A stretch of DNA of 64,000 nt from Ahaetulla prasina. Taxonomy: Eukaryota; Chordata; Lepidosauria; Squamata; Colubridae. A model generated the notes under the pieces. It was not told the DNA's origin and did not search any database. It saw nothing but the letters and a program-made list of their open reading frames with translations. The DNA lies in NCBI RefSeq assembly GCF_028640845.1, contig NC_080546.1, forward strand, positions 31,765,020-31,829,019, read 5' to 3'. Positions 23,101 through 37,000 of the stretch are shown here, piece after piece (within the stretch, counting starts at the first letter, position 1; every line of letters starts with the position of its first letter). Both the position numbers and the translations under genes were made by a program.

Positions 23101-26100
23101 TGATTGTCAGAGACTCCTTGGAGTTCGTTCGCTTCGAGGAAACACTCGAAACGAGCCATGTACGACCCCCATTTCTCCTTGGCTGGGTCAAATGGCGCTG
23201 GCGGCGTGTAGCTGGACATCGCTAACTATCCGCCTTTGAAACTGGCTGGGTTCGCGAATTCCTTTGCTCCTTCAGCTCTTTTCCCGATCTCACTGCCTCA
23301 ATATCCCACCTTCGTCGCCAATGTTAAGTTCGGGCAATAAAGAGGCAGGAGACCAGTGAGTGACAACAGCTCTTTAGTTTATAGTGATCCCAGCAAAAGA
23401 CAACAGGCAAAAACCCCTCTTTAAATACTATTTTGGCTGAGGCTTCAACCAATCAGCAACGTGCTAGTTCCCGCCCAAACTTCCCTCCTAAAGTTTAAAT
23501 ACATTACACTAATAGTAATCGATTGTTGCGAAAACTGGACCCTGGGAAAGACTGAAAAACCTACACCTTGGATTTATGGATCTGCAGGTCATTACAAAGA
23601 GTACTAGGGTCTGCAAGGAAAAACAATCAATCAGTTCTGGATCAAACAAAGGCTAATTGCTTCCTTGAGACAAGAATCAGCAAGAAGAAATTTAAATACT
23701 TTGATGTAAGTGCACGATGGATTAAAAAGAATTATTGTGCTTGGCAAGAAACGGCAAAAAGGAAAGTTAATGGATACAGTGGATAGTAGTGATCAGATAA
23801 ATCCTTGGAAAGTCCCTGAAAGAGAAATACAATTGTCAGAACAAATTTGTGAACTTTTGCTCATAAGGTCGCCATAAGGTCACCATTTATCATAAACAGT
23901 ATGTATCACCTGTAAATCTTGATAGACCTTCTGTGCTCTATTTTGCAGACTTTTGCACTGTATTAAGCTACATATGAAGTGAATAATTAGCAATATTTTT
24001 ATCAGATGAACTGATGTTCATCCAAGTTCAAACTTGGAACAAATGGTTAGCTCACAGATGATAAAAGGAAGAATTTGCTTTCTGTTCTTTCTTCCACTTT
24101 TGTAGCATATGCATTAATAGAAAATAATAAAGACAAGCTGCTTCCTATCCAAATATCTAGGGGGTGGGAGACTGGGAACTGCTCTGTGTGGTTATGTAAA
24201 ACTGAAAAATACAGCAGTAGATTTTCTAGATCACCTTCCACTGCTGAATACAAAGTCAAGTGCTCAACAAACTAAGTAAAAGATATATCTTTTATTATTT
24301 AATCCTTGAAAAACGTTTTTTGAATAGCAATGTTATTGGCATTATTAGATTTTACAATGCACGTTCATTAATAAATACTCAAAGACCCAATATTTTAACA
24401 ATGTAGTTTCATACGGGCTTACCTAAATGCAAACTTTTAATATTTCTTGTTCTGAAGCATAATGGAAGATGTGACTTTGCTTATGCATTTTCTCTATTTA
24501 AGAGAAATCCATGATGCATGTTGTAGCAAGAGATAATGCTTACCTACATACGCACAATTAATGATTTCACGGAAAACAGCAAACAGGATTGTCCAAAATT
24601 TTCCTTGCACAAAGGATTTACTGTAACTCATCCAGTAAAAGTGAAAGGTACAACTAAAGAGGCAATTTTATACAAAAGGAAAGGAGAAGCCAACATAAGA
24701 GGAGACTTTGAAGACTGGACACTAGAGGCATAAGAAAGAACTAAAGAAGAAACCACTAATACAGAAAGGAAAATTTATTTAACTTCGGAAGAATTCAATG
24801 ATATTTGGGAAAATAACACTAGGAAATTTCTATTAAGATGTCTACTATCATAAAAATAGGCTTAAAGGAGGAACTGGAAGAAGATGCCACTGCAAAACAG
24901 GCTATTTTGGATTTGGCTTTAAAAAGATGAAGATTCTTAATATGTTGTTCTTGGTAGCTGTTAGTAGATTTTTATTGACTAGATCTGACTGATGAGGTTT
25001 TAAAGATTTGTTTATAGATAGATGAAGAAGCGTGTGTTTTGTATTTTTAAAGAAAACAATAATACTGTTAAAAGTAAAGGAATATGAAACCGATCTATTT
25101 GATTATATATTAACACATATGTTGTTATTTCTGGTAACTCTTAGTGACTTTTGCTGACTAGGACTGAGTGTTTAAAATTTGTTCATAGATAAGAGATGAG
25201 ATATAACATAGGAGAAAGTGTTCTTTTGTATAAATGATAGGGATGGTGATAAGTTACTGAAATTTTACTTGTCTTAAATGAAGAGGCAAGTAATTTCTTT
25301 ATATATTTTTCTTTATCTTTTTCCTTTTTTGCATTTTTCATATGCTTCTTAGTTTATATTAGTTTTTTAATCTTTGTATTTATAAACTGTCATAAAAATT
25401 ATTAAAAAGTTGTCCCAGTCATACACAAGAAAAATGTACAAAAGTTGTTAGTGGAGCTTTATAGAAGTACAATTTTAAAAAAAAGAAGAAGTGGGGTACA
25501 GAACCCTTCTCCCAAACCAAAACAGTCAAAGCCACCCATGAAGGGTTGGAAGACAAAAGAGAACAAGAATGGAAAGGGAACACAGAAGATAATGCTGCTG
25601 GGCGTTTTAGTATTCCAGGTAGCTTTACTACCTCAAAGTTGATTGCCTAATCAATATGTTCAAAGCATCTCACCTGTTTTTCTTCAGATAAATTATGTTT
25701 TTTCCTCCTGCTTGAGAAAATGTTTTGTTGCATATTCTACCTAATCCAAGGGAGGAATGTAAGGTAATAGGGTGAACCATATATGGCAGAAGTATATGTG
25801 AAAATGATCTACCTGCTTTGGAGTCTCACAGTTGAATATGAATTGGATGTATTATGCAGGAGAGAGGAGGGGAGGGGAGGGGACTGATTCCAAACTACAT
25901 CACTCAAAGTACAGTGTTCAGATGAAGAAAAGTCTTCATTCCTTCTACTCTTAGTTGGTCAGACTGTACTTAGAATAGTGTGCCCAGTTCTGAGAACCAT
26001 ATATTATGAAATGCATTGATAATCTGAAATCTGTTTAGAGAACAATCAAGTTGATAAGAGACGTAGAAGGGAAAACAAAAAAATCAATTGGAGTTTTGGA

Positions 26101-29100
26101 TGTCCCTCTAAAGAAAACCACAGTAAGAAATGATATCTGAAGAGACGAACATCTGAAGGGCTGTCTGTCATATGGAAAATAACAGAAAATTGTTCCACTT
26201 CTACAGGAAGAACCTGTGCTCTTGCCAACAAATCTTGCCTACTATCAGATCCTACTCAAATCAACCTATTATAAATAGCTACAAAGAGTGACTTTTGTAG
26301 TCATTCACTATTATCCTTACTAAATCCTATTGTCGCTGCAGCCTTTGTGTTGAGACAGTCTCCTCTGTAAAAAGAGATTCCACACCCAGTCTGAATGGTT
26401 TTAACCTACATCTGTTTGTCAACATATCTAAATGTGAGCCCAGTAGGTAGATGCAACAAAAACAGTTTTTCATCTTCTTAGCAGGCATCTTCCATCATGG
26501 TTACAGTATCATCCATTTCAACACCTAAATTCTAAGACAGCCTTATTAATTTCAAAGTGAAAGCTTAATCTACAAATAGTGGCTGCCCTGATTTTCATTA
26601 GCCATTCAAATGGTGGTAACCATAGTTAGATACTGACTCAAGCAGGGGTAGTAAAAATGGCAAATAACCACATCTCACTGACTATATTGCCACCACTATG
26701 ATGTTGTTTTATCCACTGCTCGCATGTGCACCAATCCAGCTGAACCAGTTTTCTAAGTCTTCTTTCTTCTCTATGCCACTTGACTGTCTCCTTATAGACA
26801 CTAACCTCCACAGTTATCTTTGAAGTGGATTTATCCTTTCACAAGTAGATTTATCCCATCCTTATAACCACATTATAAGAAAAACCAAGATGAAAAGCTA
26901 TGACTAATCCAAACAACAATTTATATATGTTTTCCAAAACATGCCTTCTATTCTGTACTCATAGCATAACACACACACCGCAAAAAGGAAGTATATTGTG
27001 ACCAGGAGGGAGGTATCAAGAGTTAAACAATCATCAGTGAAAATACTACTGTTTGAAAGCTATGAAAATGGGATTATTACGAAAAGTCCTGGAAAAAAAT
27101 CAGTATTATAATACTAGACAAAACTTACGGATTTCTTCAACAATATCTGGATCACATTCTTTGTATTTATCTACTTCTTTCTTTAGATGGTCTTTCTTCT
27201 GTTGTAAGGCACTAAGTTCCTTTATTAGTGCTGCACGTTCTGCCTGAATACATTTAATTTGGGAGAATCCAAAATAAAATAATCATTATCATTAAAATGT
27301 ATCAAGTTTTCTGGTCACTGGGCATACAGAGAATCCAATTTCTTTCAAATGTAGCAGATAAAACTACATTTTTTTTCTATAACACACAAGCACAATATAA
27401 TTATGACACCAACACAATGAGATAGAATTTTTATGTAACAAAATTATAATTGTAACAAATTATAAAAGGATTTAGAAATAAAACTATTTCTAAAATATAT
27501 TTAGAAGTAGAATTTCAAAGAAACTCCCCTCATGTAACATATAATGTCAGTATTATTACAGAGCTGTGTTTTGGATAACGCAGACAACCCTGCATTCTAC
27601 AGCTGCTACTTACACAAAACCCATATTTTCATCTTGACCACTATAATACTATGGTATTCTCCACCACCACAAATAATTTTTAAAAAATTATTTCAGAAGG
27701 CACCATAAAAGAATACAAAAATGTCACAAGATTTGATATTATCATGCAGTAGTTTTTTTAGGGTCTTCGAGCCACCCCGCAAAATTACACATGGCAAATG
27801 GGGCTTGATTGTTTGTCAATCAGTATTCTGAAAAAAAACTTACAGTATCTTGCCGCCCAATTTTTGATTGCTTAATGCTTTCTTCTAAATCCTTTTTCTT
27901 CTGACAATAGTCTGAGAACTAAAGGAAAAGAAAAAGCAAATCTCAGATTATATAAACATTAATATTTATATTCAATATTCATTTTTTCAATTTCATTTTC
28001 ATTTTAAGAAATAAAATTTAGTTTCAAACAGGTTTAGATTTCTATAATATGCCTGTTCATAAAATGATTATTATGATTAATTAATGATAACAAAATATCC
28101 ATTTACTGGAAGACTATGGCAGGGTAGCATCTTTCTGTTGGATAGCAGACAGTACTATACAGTACAAAAATACGTGGAGAGAAAAATACTTAATACTTAA
28201 CATTTCAGCTTGCACAATAGGACTATAAAACAGGCAAACTGCAAGACACCTAGAACAGTGCACATGACTGCATTCTGGATCATTTGTGACTTCCTATGTA
28301 CAGTACCTTGTAGTACAACAGCTGAAAAATGACTAAGGCCATGAGTGATTGTGATAAATGTATTTATCAGTTTATATCTTTGGATGGCTATTTTCACCAG
28401 TTTCCAGTTCTAGTGTTGCTGAGATAATCCTGAATTTGCACATTGAATGACAAAAATGCAAGATATTTGTAAAGAAACATTGATATGTGTGTATACAAAC
28501 GTTACGTACCTAAAACATAGGTGGCGTAGTGTATGCGTATTAAATTTATCACATGGCTTTCCAGAGAGAATTAGTTTAATTTACAGCAACAGAACACACT
28601 CAGTGCCTTATCATTCCTTGTTAGGTTTTAAGACAACTCTTCTCAAACCTGGGTAAATTACCTAAAATTGAGTAAAATGGTAATAATACACAAACCACAG
28701 GGGCATTTAAATAAGGACATTCTGATAAGTAGTAAAAAGAACTACTTATAAAAAAAATGCAATGAAATTTGGGAAGTGCTACTTTAAGATGTCACAAGAG
28801 TTCATTGCTTTTCAACTTAATATCTCTCAAATTTCCATGAATTAATCTTAACTTTGTAGATGACAGCAGCTGCTGATAAGCTTACAAAAAGCATTTTTAA
28901 AAGTTTGAAAAGATATAAACTCTGCATGAATATAATAAAGCACTATAATCTGAATATTTTATATGTTCTGAACTTCTTAAGAATATCAATAATCAGTAAG
29001 TTTTTTTAATATTTGTAAGTACATAAGCCTATTGCCGTGATGGCAAACCTATGGTACGAATGCCAGAGGTGGCGTGCAGAGCCCTCTCTGTGGGTATGCG

Positions 29101-30987
29101 TGCCATCAGTAGCTGCTCTTCCTTTTTCCAGCGCGCATTTCCGGAGTGCCAGAAAATAGCCCAAAAAACGGCTCGAAAACGGCCCAAAAAACGACCCGGA
29201 AAATGGCAAAAAAACCAGGCCGTTTTTCAGGGCTGGTGCGCCGGCGCACACACATGCACACATGTTTCAGTTTGGCCACTTGGTGCCGAAAAGGTTCGCC
29301 ATCACTGGCATATTGGATGAGTTACTCTATTTTTAATGTCTCTGAAATGTTTGCTAATATAGCAATTTTTATGATCGGATTTCCAGCTAAAACTTAGAAT
29401 GGTCCACAGCATACCATATAAACTATATTCTGTTTTGTTGATTCACTGACAAGTAAATTGTAGAATCTACTCTATCCACATTGCATGGATAGGCTCCATG
29501 TATGGAAAAGGCTCTCAAAAGGTATTTTTGTACACAATAGCTTTATACAGCAACTCTTTCGTTTTTGCAGCAAAGATGAAAAATTAATCTTGGATCTCAG
29601 CCTTCTACATTCCAGCATTTTAACATTTTAAACAAAAATCTCTTTCAACTGATAGTATTGCTTAGTTTAGCAAATCTTTCTGAATTACTATACAAATTGA
29701 CTTATCTGGAACTGATGACTAAATATTTACGATCACTTTAATAGGATATAAGATAGCCAGTAAAAGATCAGCATTTTTACATAATTATTCTATTAGGCAT
29801 TTCTGGTAAACCATAAATAAAACCTGAGGGTGTTGCCATTTTTTTTACTAATGTTCTCCAACAACCAGTAGTATGCATAACATTCTGCTTTGGCATATGA
29901 AAATATTGCTCTCCTTTTAAACCGCCCCAAGTTGGTTCCTATGAAATTCACACAAATTTGCATTATGCAAAGTTCTTCCTTAATCTTTGTGCTCAAGATT
30001 TTAGGATTGTAAGCATACCTAGCATGATAACCACTTTCACTTGCTTTGATAATGCATAATTTTACATACAGGTACATCCTGAACCCCCTTATTTATTTTA
30101 AGGTAAAAAGCTACAAATGTTGCTGTATTTCATAAAATTCAATTGATTTTAGTAATGTTATTTATTTAGTAACAGTAGTGAAAATATAGCCTTAACCAAA
30201 GTAATAAAACTAAACGTTAAACAATGTTTCCCTGAAAATAAGACCCGGCCTTATTTTCTTTTGGGCCTCAAAATAAGCATTCAGGTTTATTTTCGGGGAG
30301 CTCTTATTTTTTTGACGTGGAAGGATGCCTTGAGTCTTGTCTTGCCGGCAGGACGCTGTGTGGTGTATTGGGCCGTTGTGCATGTGAGCAGCTTCATTAG
30401 CGTGACGAGGATTGCCATGTCCTTCCGAGAGCAGCTCCACCAGCGCAGCAAGCCTCGCAGTGTCCTTCTGAGAGCGGTTCTACCAGTGCGATGAGCCTTA
30501 AGGTATTTGACTGCAAACAGACACAAGCAGGGCAGTAGCATGACAGATATTGGGGTATGGGAGGCCTGGCTGTAGCAGTCCTAAGATAAGTGGGTGCGGA
30601 GCGCGTGGGGTACCTCCAACCCCACACCCCCGCCCTAGCTTGATTTTTACATCTGCGCCTCGCCCCACTTTGTACAACCAGATGGTGGGTGGGGCCTAAC
30701 TAGGGCTTATGGGGGGGGTAGGGCTTATATTAGGTGTGAAAATTGGGCTAGGGCCTGTTTTCAGGGTAGGTTGTATTTTCCGGGAAACATGGTACACTCA
30801 TAAATTTCCCAGAATAATTCCTGAAATTTGTGAGCTTTTTCAACTATGGAAAAAAAAATCCTGCAAAAAATAATAATCCTGCATAAGCATGATGAAGTTT
30901 GACTATCTTATGTGGCCAGGTATGTTTAGATGCACAAGGAATTTGTCTCTGGTATAGAAGCACTCAGTGTACATGCAAAGCAACAGA

Positions 30988-31022
<35 letters not shown>

Positions 31023-34000
31023 AATAATAGCCATTAGATACGCAGTTGGAATAGTGAACTGGACTAAACAGAATTTAAAGCCCTGGATAAGACCAGAAAA
31101 ATAATGACAATGAATCATGTCCTGCATCCTCACAGAGACATAGATAGACTCTACCTACCAAGGAAAATAGGTAGCCGTGGAATATTGTGATGTCCTCAGT
31201 TGATGAAGAAAAAGAAAAAAGAGCATTGCAAGAATACCTAAAGAACAGTGAAAAAGATGTTTTGAAGCTAGTATACCGCCAGGAAGGCTTACTGGCTACT
31301 GGAGAGGCTAAACTGGCTTACAAGAAAGACCAAATGAAGAACAGAATGGATGAATGGGAAGACAAAGCCAAATGTATGGCCAAATGTATGGCCAATACAT
31401 TTTTAAAAATAGCAGGTAAAAACAGTTACGTTATCTTGGTTATCTTATCTTTAAATTTACTGAATTTATATTATCCTCATAAATTAACCACTGGGATAGG
31501 ACAGCTGAGAGAATGTACTTTCTATTTCATAGCAAGGGACATAAAGTACCCTGATCCAGTCCTTTAAATTTGGCCAATAGCGGGATAATTCCACTGGGAT
31601 TGTTTCCCCTGCTTTGCTAGACAGAGCATTTCGCTCCTACTGAATAGTAAGCCTTGCATCGGGCAACTGAAAGGCAGGAATTATTCAAGCAAGAATATTA
31701 TGAAACGAAAATGGGGAAAGCATAAATTAGATATTAATACCACTTATATTCATATCTTCATCATAGATTTTTAAAGAAACAATTTTCCTATTTTCCTTTT
31801 TTATGGCCCTTTCTTTATATTTCTTGTCTTTATAAACCAGAAGATAGACCTGGTTTTACCGTCTCTTATTTTTATTTTACTTATCCGAACTACTTCAAGA
31901 GGAAATTAAAAAATAATAAATAACACTTTATTATATCTTATAGGAAACTGTTGCTTACATGCTAATGTAGTGAAAATTATTAAAATGTATCAATTGTAGT
32001 GAAGATCAGTTTAAATATAAATGGGAAACTAGAATTTGACCATACATATATACTGATTTTTAAATATACATCTATTCTCTACTATATGTAAATGTTACAA
32101 TCTCTCATTATGTATACATTGCATGTACAATTATACATACAGTTTACATTTCACATGTATTTTTCACATCCTTGGATAAATTTATATGGGGGCCGAGAAT
32201 AAAACGCTCTTACATTTTAAGCAATCTCAATATAGGGAGGTGGGATAGTTCTTAGCAAATATGAATTTTCCCTTCATAAAGTGACACATCCTGGGTAACA
32301 TGTTGATTTAACAATCTTTATTTTTATTATGAGATTTACAGCTTTAAAAATATTTTTTTTCTTCTTGTTGACCATCTTGAAATTTAGATCAGAATTGCTA
32401 TGCAGGAAGAAAATGTCTCTATTGAGTTGAACTTGATTATACTATTATATAAATATTGTTGTGTTGTGTTATAGAAATGGATTGCCACTGTCTTCTTTTA
32501 GGATCTTTTTTCAACTTATCAGTCTTGGGCACAAATCCTAGGAAATCCTGGTAGTTTCTTATTCAAGTACTAATCAGGTTTATCCCTGCTTATTTATTTT
32601 CAGAGATTAGCGAAGCTTAGAAATTGCTGGACTGGCTTTAATTCTCCCTTCCACAGTGATTTTGATAAAAATTAATTTTTCCCATTGTTAACAACAAGAA
32701 GTAGACCTTGCTGGGAAATATTGAATTCCTCCCAAACTGCTCCCTAGCCTAGTATTGATTTACAGAATGGCAGAATGGCAGGGGCACTCAGCAGAATAGT
32801 TTCAAGAGTTAACCAAAATCAATAAAGTCATTCCAAAGTCTTCTGGGTACTGCCAGAACACAGCTCTTATGGAATCATTTGGCAAAACTTTTGAAACCTG
32901 ATATGTTTTGTTTCAGGTTTAAAACAGGACACATTTTCCATTTCATAAAAGCCCTGCATGCATAGTTTATAAATGTTCCCTAATACACACTTACAAGAAT
33001 TCTCGAAAAGTTACAAACTGGGCCGATGTGGAAAACAAGTCATTCTTCCTCTCAGCATCTGGCAAGCTGAATTCTGTCCAACATATGACTTATATTTCAA
33101 TCTCAAAAGGAAAGTTAGACATAATATTCATCATTTAAAATCAGACAATTCTTCTATAATCAAAGTAGGGCATTCCTAATAATGATTAAATTTGAAAAGT
33201 GTGACCTTCTGCTTACTACCTAATAGAAGTGACTAGATCAAAAATGTATGAAAGATACATAGAAGAAATAGCAATAAAATGGCAGTTGAGCAAATCAACT
33301 GATCTTTGGTAAGCTTCTTACTATCGCACTGCAACAGAAAATTCTAGCACCTTTTTACTTTGATCCTTCATGGTTGTAGTGTCTGCTTGTTTTTGCATTG
33401 TTCTTACCTAGTTATTATAGCAAAACTATCTATGTGTGAAATAACAAAGAAGCTTTTTTTATCGGCTGGCCTGATACATAGTCTAACTCTGATTAGGGTG
33501 GAAAGAAGTGATTGGCCCAGAGCCTCCAGCTGGCTTCCATCCCCTCCTCCAGAGGTGGGTTTCAGCAGGTTCTGACCAGTTCTGGAGAACCGGTAGCGTA
33601 AATTTTGAGTAGTTCAGAGAACCAGTAGTAAAAATTCTGATTGGCCCCGCCCCCATCTATTCTCTGCCTCCCAAGTTCCAACTGATTGGGAGGAAATGGA
33701 GATTTTGCAGTATCCTTCCCCTGGAGTGGGGTGGGAATGGACATTTTACAGTATCCTTCCCCTGCCATGCCCACCAAGCCATGCCACGCCCACCAAGCCA
33801 CGCCCACAGAACCGGTAGTAAAAAAATTTGAAATCTACCACTGCCCTCCTCCCCCAGTTCAGCATATCAACCACTGTACCATGCTGCTAGTACTATAAGT
33901 ATAGCAAATTTATTATATAGACTTGAGAACATGAACCAGTTACAATGCCCTAGAATTTTGTTAGGGTAGGCTAGCCTTTACCAAAATCTTAACAGCAAAT

Positions 34001-37000
34001 ATTTAATCAGGGGGCAGTTAATTCTTAGATTCAGGGCACTAATCTTAAAAAAATAAAATGTTAAAAAAAATCACAATATTTCTATTCAAAATATTTCATG
34101 TGATCCCAAAATATTTCATGTATCCCAAAAATTTTACATTATCTTAAGTAGGAATATCGATATCTTATTGCCTGGTATTATTTCTGCTTTAAAACTTTGT
34201 TTTATTATTTTCATATTTGATAACACTAGAGATTATTTTCATATTTGATAACATTAAAGATAGCACTGTAGGCAGTGATGCTTTAATGTCTACAGTGCCA
34301 GATGTAATTTAATCATATGTACTTCAGACTAGTGCAATGAACTAGCCAGGAGTACATATTATCAATGAAACTAGCAATATCTGATTCATAGTAAATTGCA
34401 TAGGTAAAATTACCTTTTGAAATATAAACTCAGCATATTTTAAAAAAAGATTCTTACATTCATTGTTTTACTATCGCTAATATTCCACTTTTTCTTTGGC
34501 TCCATTTCATTTTGGAGTTAAACAAAGCATTCTTCCTTCTTATATCTGTGTAATCAACACAAATGTAGCTGTTTTATTCATATCTGAATCTTAGAGTGCT
34601 CCTGTTCATTTCTATATTACTTGCTCAAAATATTTCTGTCATCCTAGCATTCCTTCCTCTGATCTTATTTATGACTGCTTCTTATTCTCTACACTTTATC
34701 AGTTTTCACTGAAACGGCAGCTGTACTGTCCCTGCAAATCAAACTGTTCATGTTCTGAGTAGCCTTTATGTAATCTATATTAACCTTTAAACGTTCTAAG
34801 TTCTTCCCTTCCCATCAGGGAACCAAGAATTCCTGGCCTCTAACAAAGGGAATGTGGCCAGGATTCTTATAGCACAGGTGAATTCCTCCCAGCATAGAGT
34901 AGCAATGAAATAAATGTCACTAGAAAAGCACTTGTCTATTATGAAGGTCATGTACGCTAGCACTGCTCTGCCAATAAAAAATAATAAATTCAACGACCAT
35001 GAGAAACATTCAATTAACTAGATGGCAGAAGAAATACTTATTAGTTGGTAATTGCATGTGGTAAAAAAATAATCATAATATTGGTGTTTTTTATAAAGGA
35101 AAAACTGTTCCTTTATATTGTATTAAGAGGAGCAGGGCAGCAAAGCAACTCAGTAGACAGAAAAAGTATATTTGCAAACATTTTTAAAGTTATCCATGTA
35201 ATATCCAAATACAACTTTGCATCTGGTTGTCCAACTTTTATTTCTCTAAGATAAGTAGCATTCATAAAAACTACTGTACATTCTCAGGTCTCTGTTTCAT
35301 GAAGTTATTAATGGTGCTTCAAGCCCTTGCATGGTAAATTCATTACTTAACCACGCAAAGGTACCACAAAATGGCAATAAAGAAGCTTCCTCTACTAGCA
35401 GCTCAGCAGAACAACATTCCATTTTATTTGCATAAGTTTCAGTTTTGATAAGGCAACCTAATCAGCTTTCTGGATATTAAGATTATTGAACCTGACACTC
35501 CAAGGCTTTCTCTCACATTCCCATGTTCATCAAACTGTAACACCGATCAAACCCTCAAAAAATGTTAGTGTAGCGTAGTAGAGTGCAGGGGTTCCCAACC
35601 TGTGGGCCACCGCCCACTACCGGCTGTGGCCTATTTGCAACTGGGCTGCCTGAACCTGCCACTCACAGAAATGAATCTGTGTGTGCGCACACACCTGCCC
35701 CTGACACAAAACCATCCCTCCCCCACCCCATGCCAGGCCGCGAACCTGGAAAGGTTTATTTATTTATTTATTATTTATTTATTTATTTTTCAAATTTATA
35801 TACCGCCCTATCTCCCTAAGGACTCAGGGCGGTTCACAGGCAGTTAAAATACATATAAATACAGATTAAAAACAACAATTAAAAAACTTATTCTATTGCC
35901 CAATTTAAAAACAATATAAATAATAAAAAACCCCTTAAAACCAATAACTTTAAAATCTAATCCAGTCCCGCGCAGATGAATAAGTGCGTTTTAAGCTCGT
36001 GACGAAAGGTTCGGAGGTCCGGAAGTTGACGAAGTCCTGGAGGGAGTTCGTTCCAGAGGGTGGGAGCCCCCACAGAGAAGGCCCTTCCCCTGGGTGTCGC
36101 CAGACGGCACTGCCTAGCTGACGGCACCCTGAGGAGTCCCTCTCTGTGAGAGCGCACGGTCGGTGAGAGGTTTTTGGTAGCAGTAGGCGGTCCTGTAAAT
36201 AGCCCGGCCTAATGCCATGGAGCGCTTAAAAGATTGCCACCAACACCTTGAGGCGCACCCGGAAGGCCACAGGTAGCCAGTGCAGACTGCACAGGATAGG
36301 TGTAACACGGGAGCCCCGAGGGCTCCATCACCCGCAGCCGCGTTCTGGACCAACTGAAGCCTCCGGATGCCCCTCAAGGGAGCCCCATGTAGAGAGCATT
36401 GCAGTAATCCAGGCGAGACGTCACGAGGCGTGAGTGACCGTGCATAAGGCATCCCGGTCTAGAAAGGCGCAACTGGCGCACCGGCGAACCTGGTGGAAAG
36501 CTCTCCTGGAGACGGCCGTCAAATGGTCTTCAAAAGACAGCCGCTCATCCAGGAGAACGCCCAGATTGCGCACCCTCTCCATCGGGGCCAGTGACTCGCC
36601 CCAACAGTCAGCCGAGGACTCAGCTGACTGTACCGGGATGCCGCATCCACAGCCACTCTGTCTTGGAAGGATTGAGCTTGAGCCTGTTTCTCCCCATCCA
36701 GACCCGTCGGCTTCCAAACACCGGGACAGCACTGATAGCTTCATTGGGGTGGCCCGTGGAAAAGTACAGCTGGGTGTCATCAGCGTACAGCTGGTACCTC
36801 ACACGAAGCCACTGATGATCTCACCCAGCGGCTTCATATAGATGTTGAACAGAAGGCGAGAGAATCGACCCTGCGGCACCCACAAGTGAGGCGCCTCGGG
36901 GCCGACCTCTGCCCCTGTCAATACCGTCTGCGACGGTCGGAGAGATAGGAGGAGAACCACCGATAAACGGTGCCTCCCACTCCCAATACCTCCAACCGGC

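Larger units (their letters stand above)
18950..23508 (-). mobile_element. Ty3/gypsy LTR retrotransposon, copy 1 (full length)
   Basis: 4559 bp on the minus strand, flanked by a perfect 5-bp duplication CTAAT (18945-18949 and 23509-23513). LTRs of 187 bp differ at one base. The primer-binding site (23303-23320 complement) starts one base inside the 5' LTR and matches the 3' end of a serine tRNA of the GCU type. A purine tract (19137-19151 complement) abuts the 3' LTR. Order: gag, protease, RT, RNase H, integrase, as in the Ty3 group; the tRNA-Ser primer suggests a Mag-like clade. It lies in the sense orientation in MND1 intron 6. Confidence 0.95.
11451..27128 (-). other. MND1 intron 6
   Basis: Holds TA MITEs, a CR1 tail, a decayed L2, an LTR-like unit, a hAT MITE, BovB pieces and Ty3/gypsy copy 1. 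Unassigned AT-rich stretches: 11451-12260, 13098-14448, 14598-15068, 15721-16785, 23810-24520, 25420-25945 and 26260-27128. A purine-rich GGGGA run sits near 25860-25885. Confidence 0.9.
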
